From Bacillota bacterium (GTDB taxonomy: Bacteria > Bacillota > Clostridia > Oscillospirales > Ruminococcaceae): a stretch of DNA of 32,913 nucleotides. Numbering within the stretch: position 1 is the first letter of the stretch; each line of letters begins with the position of its first letter. The notes under the pieces were generated by a model. It was not told where the DNA came from. It saw only the letters and a program-made list of their open reading frames with translations, and ran no database searches. Below are positions 6,728 to 15,392 of the stretch, one piece after another. Where the stretch lies: NCBI GenBank assembly GCA_023395435.1, contig JAEWZG010000065.1, forward strand, positions 1-32,913, in the 5' to 3' direction. Position numbers and translations under genes: made by a program.

Positions 6728-9043
6728 CTATTTTGATATTACTGTGTAGCCTTCAATGGCTAATACTGCGCTTATATATCCTGTCTGCTGAGCTTGGACT
6801 AGAGCTGAAGTTTCAGGAGCGTAAGTTGGCAATGATCCAACCCCAAAAGCAATTGAGCTATTTTCTTTTGGAATACTATCCTTTATATCACCCGATGTAT
6901 AAACGGTTGCAAATTCTGTTGAATTTGAATTATAATTCCAATTCTGATCTACATAAGGTGTTATTGATGCCTGACCAAAAAAAGAACTTGTTTTATCAAC
7001 AAAATCACCATTATTCTGAACGTTATAAAATAAATCTTGCCATGAAGATCCAAAGGCATACCCCGCCATTTTAGTAGGGGTGTTTGTAATATATGCCTTT
7101 ATATTTCTTGGGTAACCCCAGCCATTTGCTTTGCTGACACCATTATAGTAAATATTTTGATAGTATTGAGGATAAATAATAGCTTTTAATGTAGCTTTAG
7201 TGATAACAAAACTATCAGGAATATATACATCAAACCCAGCATTTAAATATTGAAAGGCAGCAGTATCTCCATTTTCTGTAATCCCAATGCGCTTAACATT
7301 CATACTAAAAACAAGAGTACTTAACACCCCGCGATTCTGCCCGACAAGAATATTACCTTCTTCGTTTAATATGTCACCTGTTAATTGTAGCTTACCCGTC
7401 TGACTTTCCGCGCCAATGGTTCTCTTGCCATCTTTGTCGTACATATTCATTCCGTTTTCATCAAAGGTAACTTTAGAAGATAGCCCACCATTTTGAAAGT
7501 CAAGCCGTAATTCTTCAGACGTTAGCTCCAGGCTTGCAGAAACATCCTTTTTAGTCTGATATTTGTCTTTCTTATTCCATTTAGAAAAATCAAAGTTAGC
7601 AAGGGAGAAAATTGTTCCATCCTGGAACTCGTATACATCGCCGTTCTGGAACTCATATACTTGTGATTCATCATATATCTGATTGTCTGTTGCAAAGAGC
7701 TGCTGCCCCGCCTGAAAGTCATGTTTCTGTGTAGTTATATAATCTCTATCCAAGATAAAGATGTCATTCTTTGAGTATGTATCCGGCACCATTGTGTAAG
7801 TGTGTGAATTTAATTCATTCTTTTCATCAACATAGAGCTTAACATTACTTTCTGTGACAGACATACCGCTCTGAATTTCATAGTCTATCTGTTCCTTGGT
7901 ATAACTGTTTTCAATTACGGCATCTATGCGCTGATTGGTTTTGTCAACAGATATTTCTGTATTCCTAACTCTTTCCTTTACTGTTGTACCCTTTGCATAT
8001 TCAACAACCTTTTTATTGCTGCACTTATTAGTTATTTTAGATTTAAGTCCACCGCTGAAAGTAAGTTCCTCACAAAAAAGGAATGTGTCTACCGTACCAT
8101 TGTTAGCAGTTGTAACTGTAAGCTTTTCAAAACATTCAAGAGCTGGGTTACCTCTCCAGATGATTTCACCTGGATAAAATGACAGCCCTTTAACCTTTTC
8201 TAATAGTGCAGGTGCAAATGTTTCACGGTCGTGGTCCATAAATGCGTTATTTGTGATAATAAGATCAGAAACTCCGGTTTCATCTATCATTGCCTGATCT
8301 TTTGCATATACAATATCATTCTCAGGATCTCTCACTAATGACACAGTATTAATCGGAATTATCTTCTCGCTGAATGTAGCTGTAAAATAATCGTCAGCTG
8401 TAATCGATTGAGCTGTACCTTCGGCTATGCAACTGATTTCCAACTCCCCTGATTTATTCATGTAGCAATTGCCCAGGCACATTTCGGCAATGCCTCTCAG
8501 AGCTTCTCTTAGACTTTCAGAACCATTGAAATTCGGTGCTTGAATTAATGTGATGTTGCTACCCCAGTAAGACTTCGAGCTCTTAACAATGCCACACAGA
8601 GTACATATAGCACTAACATAATCATCAACTGTAATTGGATAAGTAAGTCCAGTAATCTCTGAAACAGTATGCTTGTCTGTTTCCGCCATATAATCAACAC
8701 AGGAAAGCTTCAGAACACCTTTGTCTTCATCATATGTATAATTTTTGATAAGGAATTTCCCCTGCGGGACATATTCAACTGAGCTTGCCAGCTGTAATCC
8801 TAAATATGCTATGATTTCATTGTTGGGGTTAAAAGAACTAAAGTCAGATTTTGAAAGAAGCAGTTCAATTTCAACTGATTTACATACAGCCTGTCCGATT
8901 ATTTTATCGTCTGCGGACTGTATAGATGGATTTATTGATTTAACTTCATCATCATATATAGTGTCCCCAAGAGTAATATACCCAACGACTTCTCTCGGCG
9001 TGCCTTTTACGGCCGTTATAAATTCATTACTTACGTTATACAT
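6728..9043 (-). CDS. Tail-tip/tail-hub (Tal-like) and receptor-region protein
   Basis: A 771-residue protein. The first ~360 residues resemble the siphovirus tail-hub fold (opening with YNVSNEFITAV and ITLGD), which caps the tail tube. Then comes a coiled-coil stretch with TEISVDKTNQRIDAVIEN and a YEFQNGD/YEFQDGT tandem. The C-terminal 230 residues, after QLTGDILNEEGNI, form a Tyr/Asn-rich domain that probably contacts the cell surface. No peptidase motif is seen. The start follows AGGTGA; the previous gene ends 8 bases before it. It lies after the tape measure and the small tail protein, the usual place for the hub. Confidence 0.75.
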   Translation of the reverse strand: MYNVSNEFITAVKGTPREVVGYITLGDTIYDDEVKSINPSIQSADDKIIGQAVCKSVEIELLLSKSDFSSFNPNNEIIAYLGLQLASSVEYVPQGKFLIKNYTYDEDKGVLKLSCVDYMAETDKHTVSEITGLTYPITVDDYVSAICTLCGIVKSSKSYWGSNITLIQAPNFNGSESLREALRGIAEMCLGNCYMNKSGELEISCIAEGTAQSITADDYFTATFSEKIIPINTVSLVRDPENDIVYAKDQAMIDETGVSDLIITNNAFMDHDRETFAPALLEKVKGLSFYPGEIIWRGNPALECFEKLTVTTANNGTVDTFLFCEELTFSGGLKSKITNKCSNKKVVEYAKGTTVKERVRNTEISVDKTNQRIDAVIENSYTKEQIDYEIQSGMSVTESNVKLYVDEKNELNSHTYTMVPDTYSKNDIFILDRDYITTQKHDFQAGQQLFATDNQIYDESQVYEFQNGDVYEFQDGTIFSLANFDFSKWNKKDKYQTKKDVSASLELTSEELRLDFQNGGLSSKVTFDENGMNMYDKDGKRTIGAESQTGKLQLTGDILNEEGNILVGQNRGVLSTLVFSMNVKRIGITENGDTAAFQYLNAGFDVYIPDSFVITKATLKAIIYPQYYQNIYYNGVSKANGWGYPRNIKAYITNTPTKMAGYAFGSSWQDLFYNVQNNGDFVDKTSSFFGQASITPYVDQNWNYNSNSTEFATVYTSGDIKDSIPKENSSIAFGVGSLPTYAPETSALVQAQQTGYISAVLAIEGYTVISK

Positions 9044-9051
9044 TCAATCAC

Positions 9052-9420
9052 CTACATTTCTATAACTGTCAGCGGAAATTCACCGTATATAGTCTTACCC
9101 GCCTTAATTGTTTTTGGCTCCGGTTGTGGATCCGGAACATAAGCGTTGATTGTTTTCATAATGCCTGTTCTTGTATCACGGTATTGGCAGGAAACTTTAT
9201 AGCTATCAACGGCACCCAATATTGTCTGTACCTCTGACTCTGTCAAGCCACTCATAACAGTGCATTCGATTTTCGCCTTCTTTTTTACAATATCGAAAGT
9301 TAAATCGCCTTTTGCATTTCGTTCCTCGTTGGTAACCATAGTATTCGGATAAGGCTTATATGAACTTAGATATGAAGATACATCAACATTGTTAATAATT
9401 AATACTTTATCGTAAATCAA
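9052..9420 (-). CDS. Small tail-tip structural protein (DUF6711-like)
   Basis: A 122-residue protein with alternating beta patterns, a conserved-looking opening VLIINNVDVSSYL, and a C-terminal YGEFPLTVIEM. This resembles the small phage proteins grouped as DUF6711 found between tape measure and tail hub. A distal-tail adaptor role is inferred from position. The start codon is TTG, supported by GGAGGG six bases upstream; no ATG or GTG alternative fits better. Confidence 0.65.
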   Translation of the reverse strand: MIYDKVLIINNVDVSSYLSSYKPYPNTMVTNEERNAKGDLTFDIVKKKAKIECTVMSGLTESEVQTILGAVDSYKVSCQYRDTRTGIMKTINAYVPDPQPEPKTIKAGKTIYGEFPLTVIEM

Positions 9421-9431
9421 TATAAGCCCTC

Positions 9432-12239
9432 CTATACTAAATCAAGATCAAGCTGACCAGTTAATCGTGTAAGCTCATTCATGCTGTCAATGCAAATTCT
9501 TGCAAACTCTTTTGCACCGACTTTTAGAACAATAACAATAGGTCTGCCATTATTGATACCACCATTTCTCTTCATTGCATTTTCTACAGCTTTTTCAATA
9601 GTGGACAATGGGGATACAACTTCGGTTTCTTTTTTGTTATCACCAAGTATGGCCATAAACTCACCATAGTTTGCTGGAACAACTGTACCTGTTGCAAGCT
9701 TAGGTATCTGTGGAACCTTTATTGTGCTTATCCAATCAAAAGGTTTTAGTCCAGCAATTGAAATACCTTTTATTTTTTTAAGAGCCCAATTTATACCGTC
9801 GAAAGGTATTGAAATTACTTTATTAATGCCTCCTATTATGCCATTTACAACAGTTTTAAACACAGTTAATATTCCATCTTTAATGCCATCAAAAATTTTC
9901 CCGCCGGTGCTGAATACATCTTTTACCGCTTGCCATGCTTTGCTGAAAATATTCCCGAACCAATCCGCAACAGAAACAAAAGGTCTTTTGATCCCTTCCC
10001 ACACATTTGAAAAGAAACTGCCCACAACACTAAATGCTGTTTTTATACCGTTAACTGAAGCTACAAATTGTCCAACAAAAAAATCTTTGACAGACGAAAA
10101 AATATTTTTAATTCCATTCCATATCCCAGAAAAGAAATTCCCTATAGCGCCGAATACTGTTTTTATTCCATTAACCGAAGCAGTGAACTGTCCAATAAAA
10201 AACTCTGCGACTTTTGAAAAAATTGACTTGATGCCGTCCCACAGACCTTTAAAGAACTTTACAATAGCGTCAACTATACCCTTAATAAAATCAACTATCG
10301 CATTCCAGACCTTTATCGTAACTTCTTTTACGGTATCCCAATTTTTAATTAGCAATACAACAATCGCAATAATAGCTCCTATAGCTAAAACAACAAGCCC
10401 GATTGGGGATGTAAGAAACGCTACGGCTGCGCCAAAAGCAGTTGTAACAACTGTTGCAATACCACATATTACATTCCACGCCCCCGTTGCAACGGTCATT
10501 GCCACCTGTGCCACAGTGTTTGCGATTTTAGCTGCAGTATTTGCAATAACAGCCGCCGTTTGAGTAACAAAACTTGCGATAGCTTTTGCAAAAGAAACTG
10601 CAAAATCTTTGATATATAATCCGATGAGGGCCAGTGTCTCCGCCTTATCTTTCAGCTTTGCGATCGTGCAAGCTTTAATGACTTTAGTCAATTTAGAAAT
10701 TATCCCTGCAACGCCACCGGCGTTTATAATAAATTCTCCAAGCGCGGCTATTTCCCACACGGCAAAAAAAGTAGCAACAATTCCGGTCATAACACTGAAA
10801 GCTGTCTGATTGTTTTTTATCCAATCGCCTATTTTCGATAAAGCTTTCGAAAGCCCTTCTAAAATACCAACAATAAGTCCACCAGTCCACTTTGCTATTG
10901 GTTGTAGAAAGCTATCCCACAGCCATAGTGCAAGAGGCTTTAATGCCTGCAGGACTGAATTTAAGAACTTCGCTGCTGAACCTAAAGCATCAAGAAAGGC
11001 GGGAACTAATTTATTCCCAACCCATTTCCCAAAAGGAACAAGAACATTATTATAAAACCACATAAGTACGTCACTAATTGTATCAATGAGTGGCTTTACT
11101 TTGAATCCGAAGTTTAAAAAAGCAGTTTTGATATTTTCCAGTATAGGAGAAAGCTTTTTTGAGAAGCTATCTATTTTTGATGTATCGGCGGATACACTTG
11201 CGATAGGTGATACTGTACTTCCTGCCGAACCAGTAGCGCCACCAGTCTTTGGCGAAGTATCCAGGCTATTCAGCTCATCAAAACCTGCAACGCCTTTTTT
11301 AACAGCTTTATTTACATCTTCCTGCGCATCAGCAAGATCGTTTGTAGCACTTACGCTTCCTTCAATAGCCTTAGTTGTCTTTTGCTGATTTTTTGCTTTG
11401 TCTTCACCAAACAATCCTGACAATAACGTGCTTGCACTCTGAGCAAAGTTAATAAGCTGCGTCATTACAGTATTTAAGGCTTTTACAACGGGGGATAAAA
11501 CTTTAATCAGTCCTGTACCAATAATAGAAAGAAACTCTTTCCATTTTTCTGTCAGCATTCTCGTTTGGTTTGCCCAGCTGTCAGAAGTCTTTGCAAAATC
11601 ACCCTGTGCAAGCTTAGTCTGATTCATAACAAAATTATATCTAAGCTGAACTTTTTCAGCCTGTGACATTGCTTGATATGATTTTGTAATGCCCTTAGAT
11701 AATGCATAAGCTTCGAGATTAGCCTCGGTCATTACAATACCGAACTGCTTGAGAGTTTCTGTTTCTCCTGTGAAAATACTCTTAAGAGCTGTGCTTGTGA
11801 TATCCTGTGATTTGTTATAAAAAGAGCTCATATCAGCAGATAAACCGGTCAAAGCTATTGCCATATCAGAGGCGCTATCCTGAGCGATTCCCATACCTAC
11901 TGACATTGCCATAAAGGTTGATCCAGTTTGCTTTGCAGTTAGTTTTGATATGCCGAATGTTTCGATCGACGTCTTTGCGAACTCTTCCATCTTATATGAC
12001 ATTTCGCCGAATGCAGTATCAACTACGTTCTGAACTTCTTGAATATCACTCGCAAGACCTACAGCTTGCTTACCAATATCAAAAGCTTTTTTGACAATAA
12101 AAGCACCTGCAATAACTTTTCCAAGCTTTTTAAAACTGCCTGCTAGCCCACCAGCTTGTCCTTTTAGAGTGTTGGAACCCTTTTGAAATCCTTTTGTATC
12201 GACTTTTGTATCAAATATTAAGCTACCATCATAAGCCAT
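9432..12239 (-). CDS. Tape measure protein
   Basis: A 935-residue protein that sets tail length and passes DNA into the cell. The N-terminal ~280 residues have the typical tape-measure pattern, including SKLTAKQTGSTFMAMSVG. Long Ala-rich and hydrophobic helices occupy about 500-640, with at least two membrane-spanning candidates. A tandem 40-residue repeat follows, opening GLWDGIK or GIWNGIK. AGGAGGTGA precedes the start. No lytic domain is recognised. It lies directly downstream of the Gp15-like gene and is the largest gene in the window, as usual for siphoviruses. Confidence 0.92.
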   Translation of the reverse strand: MAYDGSLIFDTKVDTKGFQKGSNTLKGQAGGLAGSFKKLGKVIAGAFIVKKAFDIGKQAVGLASDIQEVQNVVDTAFGEMSYKMEEFAKTSIETFGISKLTAKQTGSTFMAMSVGMGIAQDSASDMAIALTGLSADMSSFYNKSQDITSTALKSIFTGETETLKQFGIVMTEANLEAYALSKGITKSYQAMSQAEKVQLRYNFVMNQTKLAQGDFAKTSDSWANQTRMLTEKWKEFLSIIGTGLIKVLSPVVKALNTVMTQLINFAQSASTLLSGLFGEDKAKNQQKTTKAIEGSVSATNDLADAQEDVNKAVKKGVAGFDELNSLDTSPKTGGATGSAGSTVSPIASVSADTSKIDSFSKKLSPILENIKTAFLNFGFKVKPLIDTISDVLMWFYNNVLVPFGKWVGNKLVPAFLDALGSAAKFLNSVLQALKPLALWLWDSFLQPIAKWTGGLIVGILEGLSKALSKIGDWIKNNQTAFSVMTGIVATFFAVWEIAALGEFIINAGGVAGIISKLTKVIKACTIAKLKDKAETLALIGLYIKDFAVSFAKAIASFVTQTAAVIANTAAKIANTVAQVAMTVATGAWNVICGIATVVTTAFGAAVAFLTSPIGLVVLAIGAIIAIVVLLIKNWDTVKEVTIKVWNAIVDFIKGIVDAIVKFFKGLWDGIKSIFSKVAEFFIGQFTASVNGIKTVFGAIGNFFSGIWNGIKNIFSSVKDFFVGQFVASVNGIKTAFSVVGSFFSNVWEGIKRPFVSVADWFGNIFSKAWQAVKDVFSTGGKIFDGIKDGILTVFKTVVNGIIGGINKVISIPFDGINWALKKIKGISIAGLKPFDWISTIKVPQIPKLATGTVVPANYGEFMAILGDNKKETEVVSPLSTIEKAVENAMKRNGGINNGRPIVIVLKVGAKEFARICIDSMNELTRLTGQLDLDLV
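10008..10247 (-). repeat. 120-bp tandem repeat inside the tape measure gene
   Basis: Two consecutive 120-base units (10247-10128 and 10127-10008) encode 40-residue repeats with the shared core GQF.ASVNGIKT. A third, much diverged unit follows to about 9888. Such units change tail length by unequal recombination. Confidence 0.75.
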
Positions 12240-12249
12240 ATTTCACCTC

Positions 12250-12810
12250 CTAACCTAGAAGCTTATTAATTCTGTCGATTTCCTGCTGCTCTTCATCAGT
12301 AAGCTTTATTTTCAGATTTATTAGGTCCTTATGCTCTCTGTAAAACTCCAATTCGTGCTTTTCGAGCTTTTTACCTTTTGCTTTCTTCTGGCGAATACTA
12401 ATAACAGTTGAAAGAAGCCCCTCACCTATTTCATTAAAGTAGCCGAGGAAGGTCCACCAATGCATATACTCTTTTATACGGGTTTCAGAGCCGGCAACTT
12501 TATTTACAGCAGAAAAAATAATTTGTTCGTCTTGTTCCCAATCCATAACTTTTGCAGTTGGTTTATTACTGCTAATATCTGCAGGTTGTCCACCGTCAAG
12601 AAACCATATTGCTTTTTCAAGAGCGTCCTGAATATCGCAATTTGGTATTTCATCCTCAAACAGACATTCAAGCATTATTTTGTATCGTTCTTTTTCAGAA
12701 AGTTCTGGGTCGTTATAAGCTTGAAAAATTAAAAGAGCCACACGAAAATCACTTCGTATCGCTCTTTGCTTTCCACCGACAGTTAGGGTTGTAGGAAGTA
12801 ATCCTATCAT
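12250..12810 (-). CDS. Gp15-family phage protein (tail assembly)
   Basis: A 186-residue protein matching the bacteriophage Gp15 family: MIGLLPTTLTVGGK opening, DFRVALLIFQAYND, an AIWFLDGG segment, and WWTFLGYFNEIGEG, with a basic C-terminal helix. The family always sits just before the tape measure and is thought to help tail assembly, probably as the longer tail chaperone product. Its stop is 10 bases from the tape measure start. The ribosome site is weak (AGGTGAAG). No slippery-sequence fusion to the preceding gene was evident, because the frames are separated by a stop. Confidence 0.8.
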   Translation of the reverse strand: MIGLLPTTLTVGGKQRAIRSDFRVALLIFQAYNDPELSEKERYKIMLECLFEDEIPNCDIQDALEKAIWFLDGGQPADISSNKPTAKVMDWEQDEQIIFSAVNKVAGSETRIKEYMHWWTFLGYFNEIGEGLLSTVISIRQKKAKGKKLEKHELEFYREHKDLINLKIKLTDEEQQEIDRINKLLG

Positions 12811-12811
12811 T

Positions 12812-13249
12812 TTACTTCACCTGACTTGTGTATTTACTTATACGCTTCTGTGATGCAGTCTGTTCGGCTTTTACCTCTTTTTTGATAATAGGTACAACAG
12901 CATTAAGAAAGCGTTCATAGAATGGTGCACCTTTCACCATTGATAAAGGACTTTGATTTCCAAATACAACTTCTGAAACAGGACTATCAAAGATATAATC
13001 AATCTCTTTTTTGATTATATTACTAACCTTGCTCACAGTTTCAGCTGCATTATTCAGGAAATCAACAGGAGATCCGTCATTATTTAGTTCAATATCATCG
13101 ACACTGTTCTGAACATCTTCGATTTCTTTATAAGCGTTGTTAATTCTTTCAATGATTCCAAAATCAGAAGGGTTGAAACGGATAACTTTATTAGGGTCGC
13201 TATTGATAGTAAATTCCTTAAAACCATCATCTATAATTAAATTTTGCAT
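12812..13249 (-). CDS. Probable tail assembly chaperone (gpG-like)
   Basis: A 145-residue acidic, helix-rich protein (NPSDFGIIERINNAYKEIED) encoded between the tail tube and Gp15-like genes, where siphoviruses place the first tail-assembly chaperone. I chose the ATG at 13249 because AAGGAG lies 8 bases upstream; the in-frame GTG at 13258 would overlap that site. The function is inferred from position and general character. It may belong to the DUF6673 group, but this is not certain. Confidence 0.6.
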   Translation of the reverse strand: MQNLIIDDGFKEFTINSDPNKVIRFNPSDFGIIERINNAYKEIEDVQNSVDDIELNNDGSPVDFLNNAAETVSKVSNIIKKEIDYIFDSPVSEVVFGNQSPLSMVKGAPFYERFLNAVVPIIKKEVKAEQTASQKRISKYTSQVK

Positions 13250-13261
13250 AACTTTCACTCC

Positions 13262-13292
13262 TTAAAAAGATAGGGCGGATAAAACCGCCCAT
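13262..13292 (-). terminator. Hairpin after the tail tube gene, possible attenuator
   Basis: GGGCGG pairs with CCGCCC over a six-base loop, followed on the minus strand by TATCTTTTT. It lies inside the late operon, between the highly expressed tube gene and the tail-assembly genes, so partial termination is plausible. Confidence 0.6.
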
Positions 13293-13295
13293 ATT

Positions 13296-13784
13296 TTATG
13301 ATGCATCAGCTGTAAAGGTCTTTGTAGCAAGTACAAACGTTCCTTTTACTCTGTTTCCTGTCAGGTGTACGTTGAATGGGATCTGGTATCCTGTTGTATC
13401 TCCGCCGTATGATACAACTTCAATAACAGCATCTTCTTTGTATGCGACATACGTTCCAGGGGTTGTTTCGTCCTCTTCCCACAAATGAACTTCAATGACT
13501 GTTGTGTTCAGATCATCAAGCGTTTTTCTGGCATCGATAATTCCCTGAAGCTTTGTAAACAGTGGATCCTCTTCAACAGCATAGTATGGTTCAACGCTTG
13601 CATTTGGCTCGTAACTGTCAATTGATGTTGAAGTTTCCCCAAAGATGTTCTTTGTAGTGTTTACATTAGCACCCATTTCAGTTACGTACTCTTCAAGATC
13701 TTTTCCAAGACGGACATAAGACGCTGTACCTGTAGTTGCAGCATCAATAAAATGCGCCATTAGTTTTCTTGCAATTTTGCCCAT
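13296..13784 (-). CDS. Major tail (tube) protein
   Basis: A 162-residue protein whose multimers form the tail tube. It opens with MGKIARKLMAHFIDAA, has a conserved-looking YVRLGKDLEEYVTEMG region, a middle acidic segment with VEEDPLFTKL, and a beta-rich C-terminus with GTFVLATKTF. This matches the small tail tube proteins of Firmicutes siphoviruses that lack an Ig-like extension. AAGGAGG precedes the start. It is placed after the neck genes and before the chaperones, and a hairpin follows it. Confidence 0.8.
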   Translation of the reverse strand: MGKIARKLMAHFIDAATTGTASYVRLGKDLEEYVTEMGANVNTTKNIFGETSTSIDSYEPNASVEPYYAVEEDPLFTKLQGIIDARKTLDDLNTTVIEVHLWEEDETTPGTYVAYKEDAVIEVVSYGGDTTGYQIPFNVHLTGNRVKGTFVLATKTFTADAS

Positions 13785-13790
13785 ATAAAA

Positions 13791-14231
13791 CTATTCCTCC
13801 TTAACGCTATATTCAGCGTAGATTTGTAATTGATAGGTAATACCGTCATTAACATCACCAGTCGGGACACTAAAAAGCATACCGTTTGCAGATGACAATT
13901 TTAACAGCTCACCTGTTTTTGTTTTTCCGTCTATTTCGACGGTTACCTGGTTGCCTTTGACGGTTTCCAAGTAATAACCGAGTTCCAATAGAAACCCAGA
14001 ATTATTTAATCTATCGAAGTCAGTGAAACTTTGCTGGTTGGCATACAGTATAAAACTGTGTCGCCTTGTCTGATTGCCGAGTAAGTCCTCAGTTATTCGT
14101 TCATCCCCTGTTGGCGACAATCCGAAATTAGTGGGCGTATTATCCATAAAATCAACGACTACACCGTTTGTGAACTCGCTTATTTTATCATAATTAGAAA
14201 GTATGGTTTTAACCGTCTCAATGATATTCAT
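13791..14231 (-). CDS. Tail terminator/minor capsid-type neck protein
   Basis: A 146-residue protein resembling the phage minor-capsid group encoded just before the tail tube gene, which in siphoviruses acts as tail terminator. It has an N-terminal amphipathic helix, a DNQTRRHSFILY-like core (here LLGNQTRRHSFILYA) and C-terminal beta strands ending YQLQIYAEYSV. The ATG at 14231 has AGAGG six bases ahead. An in-frame TTG two codons upstream abuts that site and is unlikely. The assignment rests on order as well as sequence. Confidence 0.65.
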   Translation of the reverse strand: MNIIETVKTILSNYDKISEFTNGVVVDFMDNTPTNFGLSPTGDERITEDLLGNQTRRHSFILYANQQSFTDFDRLNNSGFLLELGYYLETVKGNQVTVEIDGKTKTGELLKLSSANGMLFSVPTGDVNDGITYQLQIYAEYSVKEE

Positions 14232-14233
14232 AC

Positions 14234-14647
14234 TCAACCTCTATTCGCTATTTTCTTTGCACCGCGTAATATCTGCTCTTTTTTATCGGCCTTCATCCTT
14301 TCAAACCACATTTTACCGGCAAGAGGATGCCCTGACTTGCTATATTCAAGGTCCTTATCAATAAGTACCTTCTTTTCGCCCTGTGAAGCATAAGAAGAAC
14401 CGGTAATACTTGAAACCATAAGCTTACCGTAATACAAATAGCGAGCATAGGGCATATTCTGATCTATTTCACCGCTTCCTATTTTTGTACTAAGTGTTGC
14501 AGATTTATCAAGCGCACCTGATAGGAAAGGAATGTATGGTCGCATAAGCTTAATACATTCACTATCAATGAACTTTTGAGTTCTTCCGTAAAGCCCAAGC
14601 CCACGTTCTGAAATAAGCTGTCTGTCAGTCTTAATCTTAAATTTCAA
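14234..14647 (-). CDS. Minor capsid/neck protein (HK97 gp10-like)
   Basis: A 137-residue basic protein with SECIKLMRPYIPFLSGALDKSA and MPYARYLYYGK, the pattern of the minor capsid type 2 and HK97 gp10-like neck proteins that help join head and tail. The C-terminus, WFERMKADKKEQILRGAKKI, is a typical basic helix. It starts at TTG, with AGGTGA ahead, and ends 2 bases before the next gene. Confidence 0.7.
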   Translation of the reverse strand: MKFKIKTDRQLISERGLGLYGRTQKFIDSECIKLMRPYIPFLSGALDKSATLSTKIGSGEIDQNMPYARYLYYGKLMVSSITGSSYASQGEKKVLIDKDLEYSKSGHPLAGKMWFERMKADKKEQILRGAKKIANRG

Positions 14648-14655
14648 GGAATCAC

Positions 14656-15015
14656 CTACTTACAAGACAATTCATAATGCCACATATCTTTGCTACCGAA
14701 GTCCTTTAAGTCGGCGACCATTACCGTGAGCATATTACAATTATCTTTTAAATACTTAAGTCCTGCAGATATTGTTTGCTGTGAAGTATTATCGATAATA
14801 TATGCACAATCACCTTTGACAATAATGTCCTTGCCTTGAGTAAATGTAATCAGTTCTGAATAAGGAATATTAATTAGTGTGCTGTCTGAATTGACAAGCC
14901 CACTTTTTATAATATTACTCTGCTTGCATTCATCCCAAAAAACATCAGACAGAAACTTGCGTGCATAAGAGCCATTCTGATAGCTGTATAACGTTGCTTT
15001 TGCATTGGTATACAT
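14656..15015 (-). CDS. Minor capsid/head-completion protein
   Basis: A 119-residue beta-rich protein resembling the minor capsid type 1 group (SPP1 gp16-like stoppers) in size and order: after the connector gene and before the gp10-like gene. Visible segments include ATLYSYQNGSYARKF at the start and DLKDFGSKDMWHYELSC at the end. A GGGGG run lies upstream of the ATG. The role in closing the head after packaging is inferred from gene order. Confidence 0.6.
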   Translation of the reverse strand: MYTNAKATLYSYQNGSYARKFLSDVFWDECKQSNIIKSGLVNSDSTLINIPYSELITFTQGKDIIVKGDCAYIIDNTSQQTISAGLKYLKDNCNMLTVMVADLKDFGSKDMWHYELSCK

Positions 15016-15020
15016 AACTC

Positions 15021-15374
15021 TTATACCCCCTTATAGATAAGCCCTGTATCGGCAAGCCAGCTTTTAATAATCGTACGTCTTGAAGCATCATAATCTGAAG
15101 CAGACATGACATTACGGCTTACAGAATAATTACCAACTTTCTCAGAGGTTATATCTGCGCTTTTCTGGTCCTGCTTAAAAAAGCTTTCAGCAACTTCACA
15201 GCAGCACAACTTGATTTCTTCAGGTATAGCAATTTCACTTACACGGTCAAAGGTCATTTGACTTATAAGCTTTGTTGCCTTGCGAGAATAAAAATCAAAA
15301 GAGGCAGTGTCAATGACCGCCTCTTTACCAGATAAATACGTTGTGTAGTCCTCCGATGTTGCATAATTTGTCAT
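15021..15374 (-). CDS. Head-tail connector protein (gp6/gp15-like)
   Basis: A 117-residue helical protein with YATSEDYTTYLSG at the start, a middle DFYSRKATKLISQMT, and a C-terminal RRTIIKSWLADTGLIYKGV. This is the pattern of adaptor proteins that bind beneath the portal. It follows the major capsid gene by 18 bases and has AGGCGG ahead of its ATG. A Cys-rich triplet (CCC) occurs in the central helix. Confidence 0.7.
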   Translation of the reverse strand: MTNYATSEDYTTYLSGKEAVIDTASFDFYSRKATKLISQMTFDRVSEIAIPEEIKLCCCEVAESFFKQDQKSADITSEKVGNYSVSRNVMSASDYDASRRTIIKSWLADTGLIYKGV

Positions 15375-15392
15375 AAGACACCGCCTTTCCGA

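Noticed and set aside
9724..10563. Long plus-strand frame of 279 codons opposite the tape measure gene
   Set aside because: It is a mirror frame of the tape measure gene, has no ribosome site, and its residues simply reflect the opposite coding strand.
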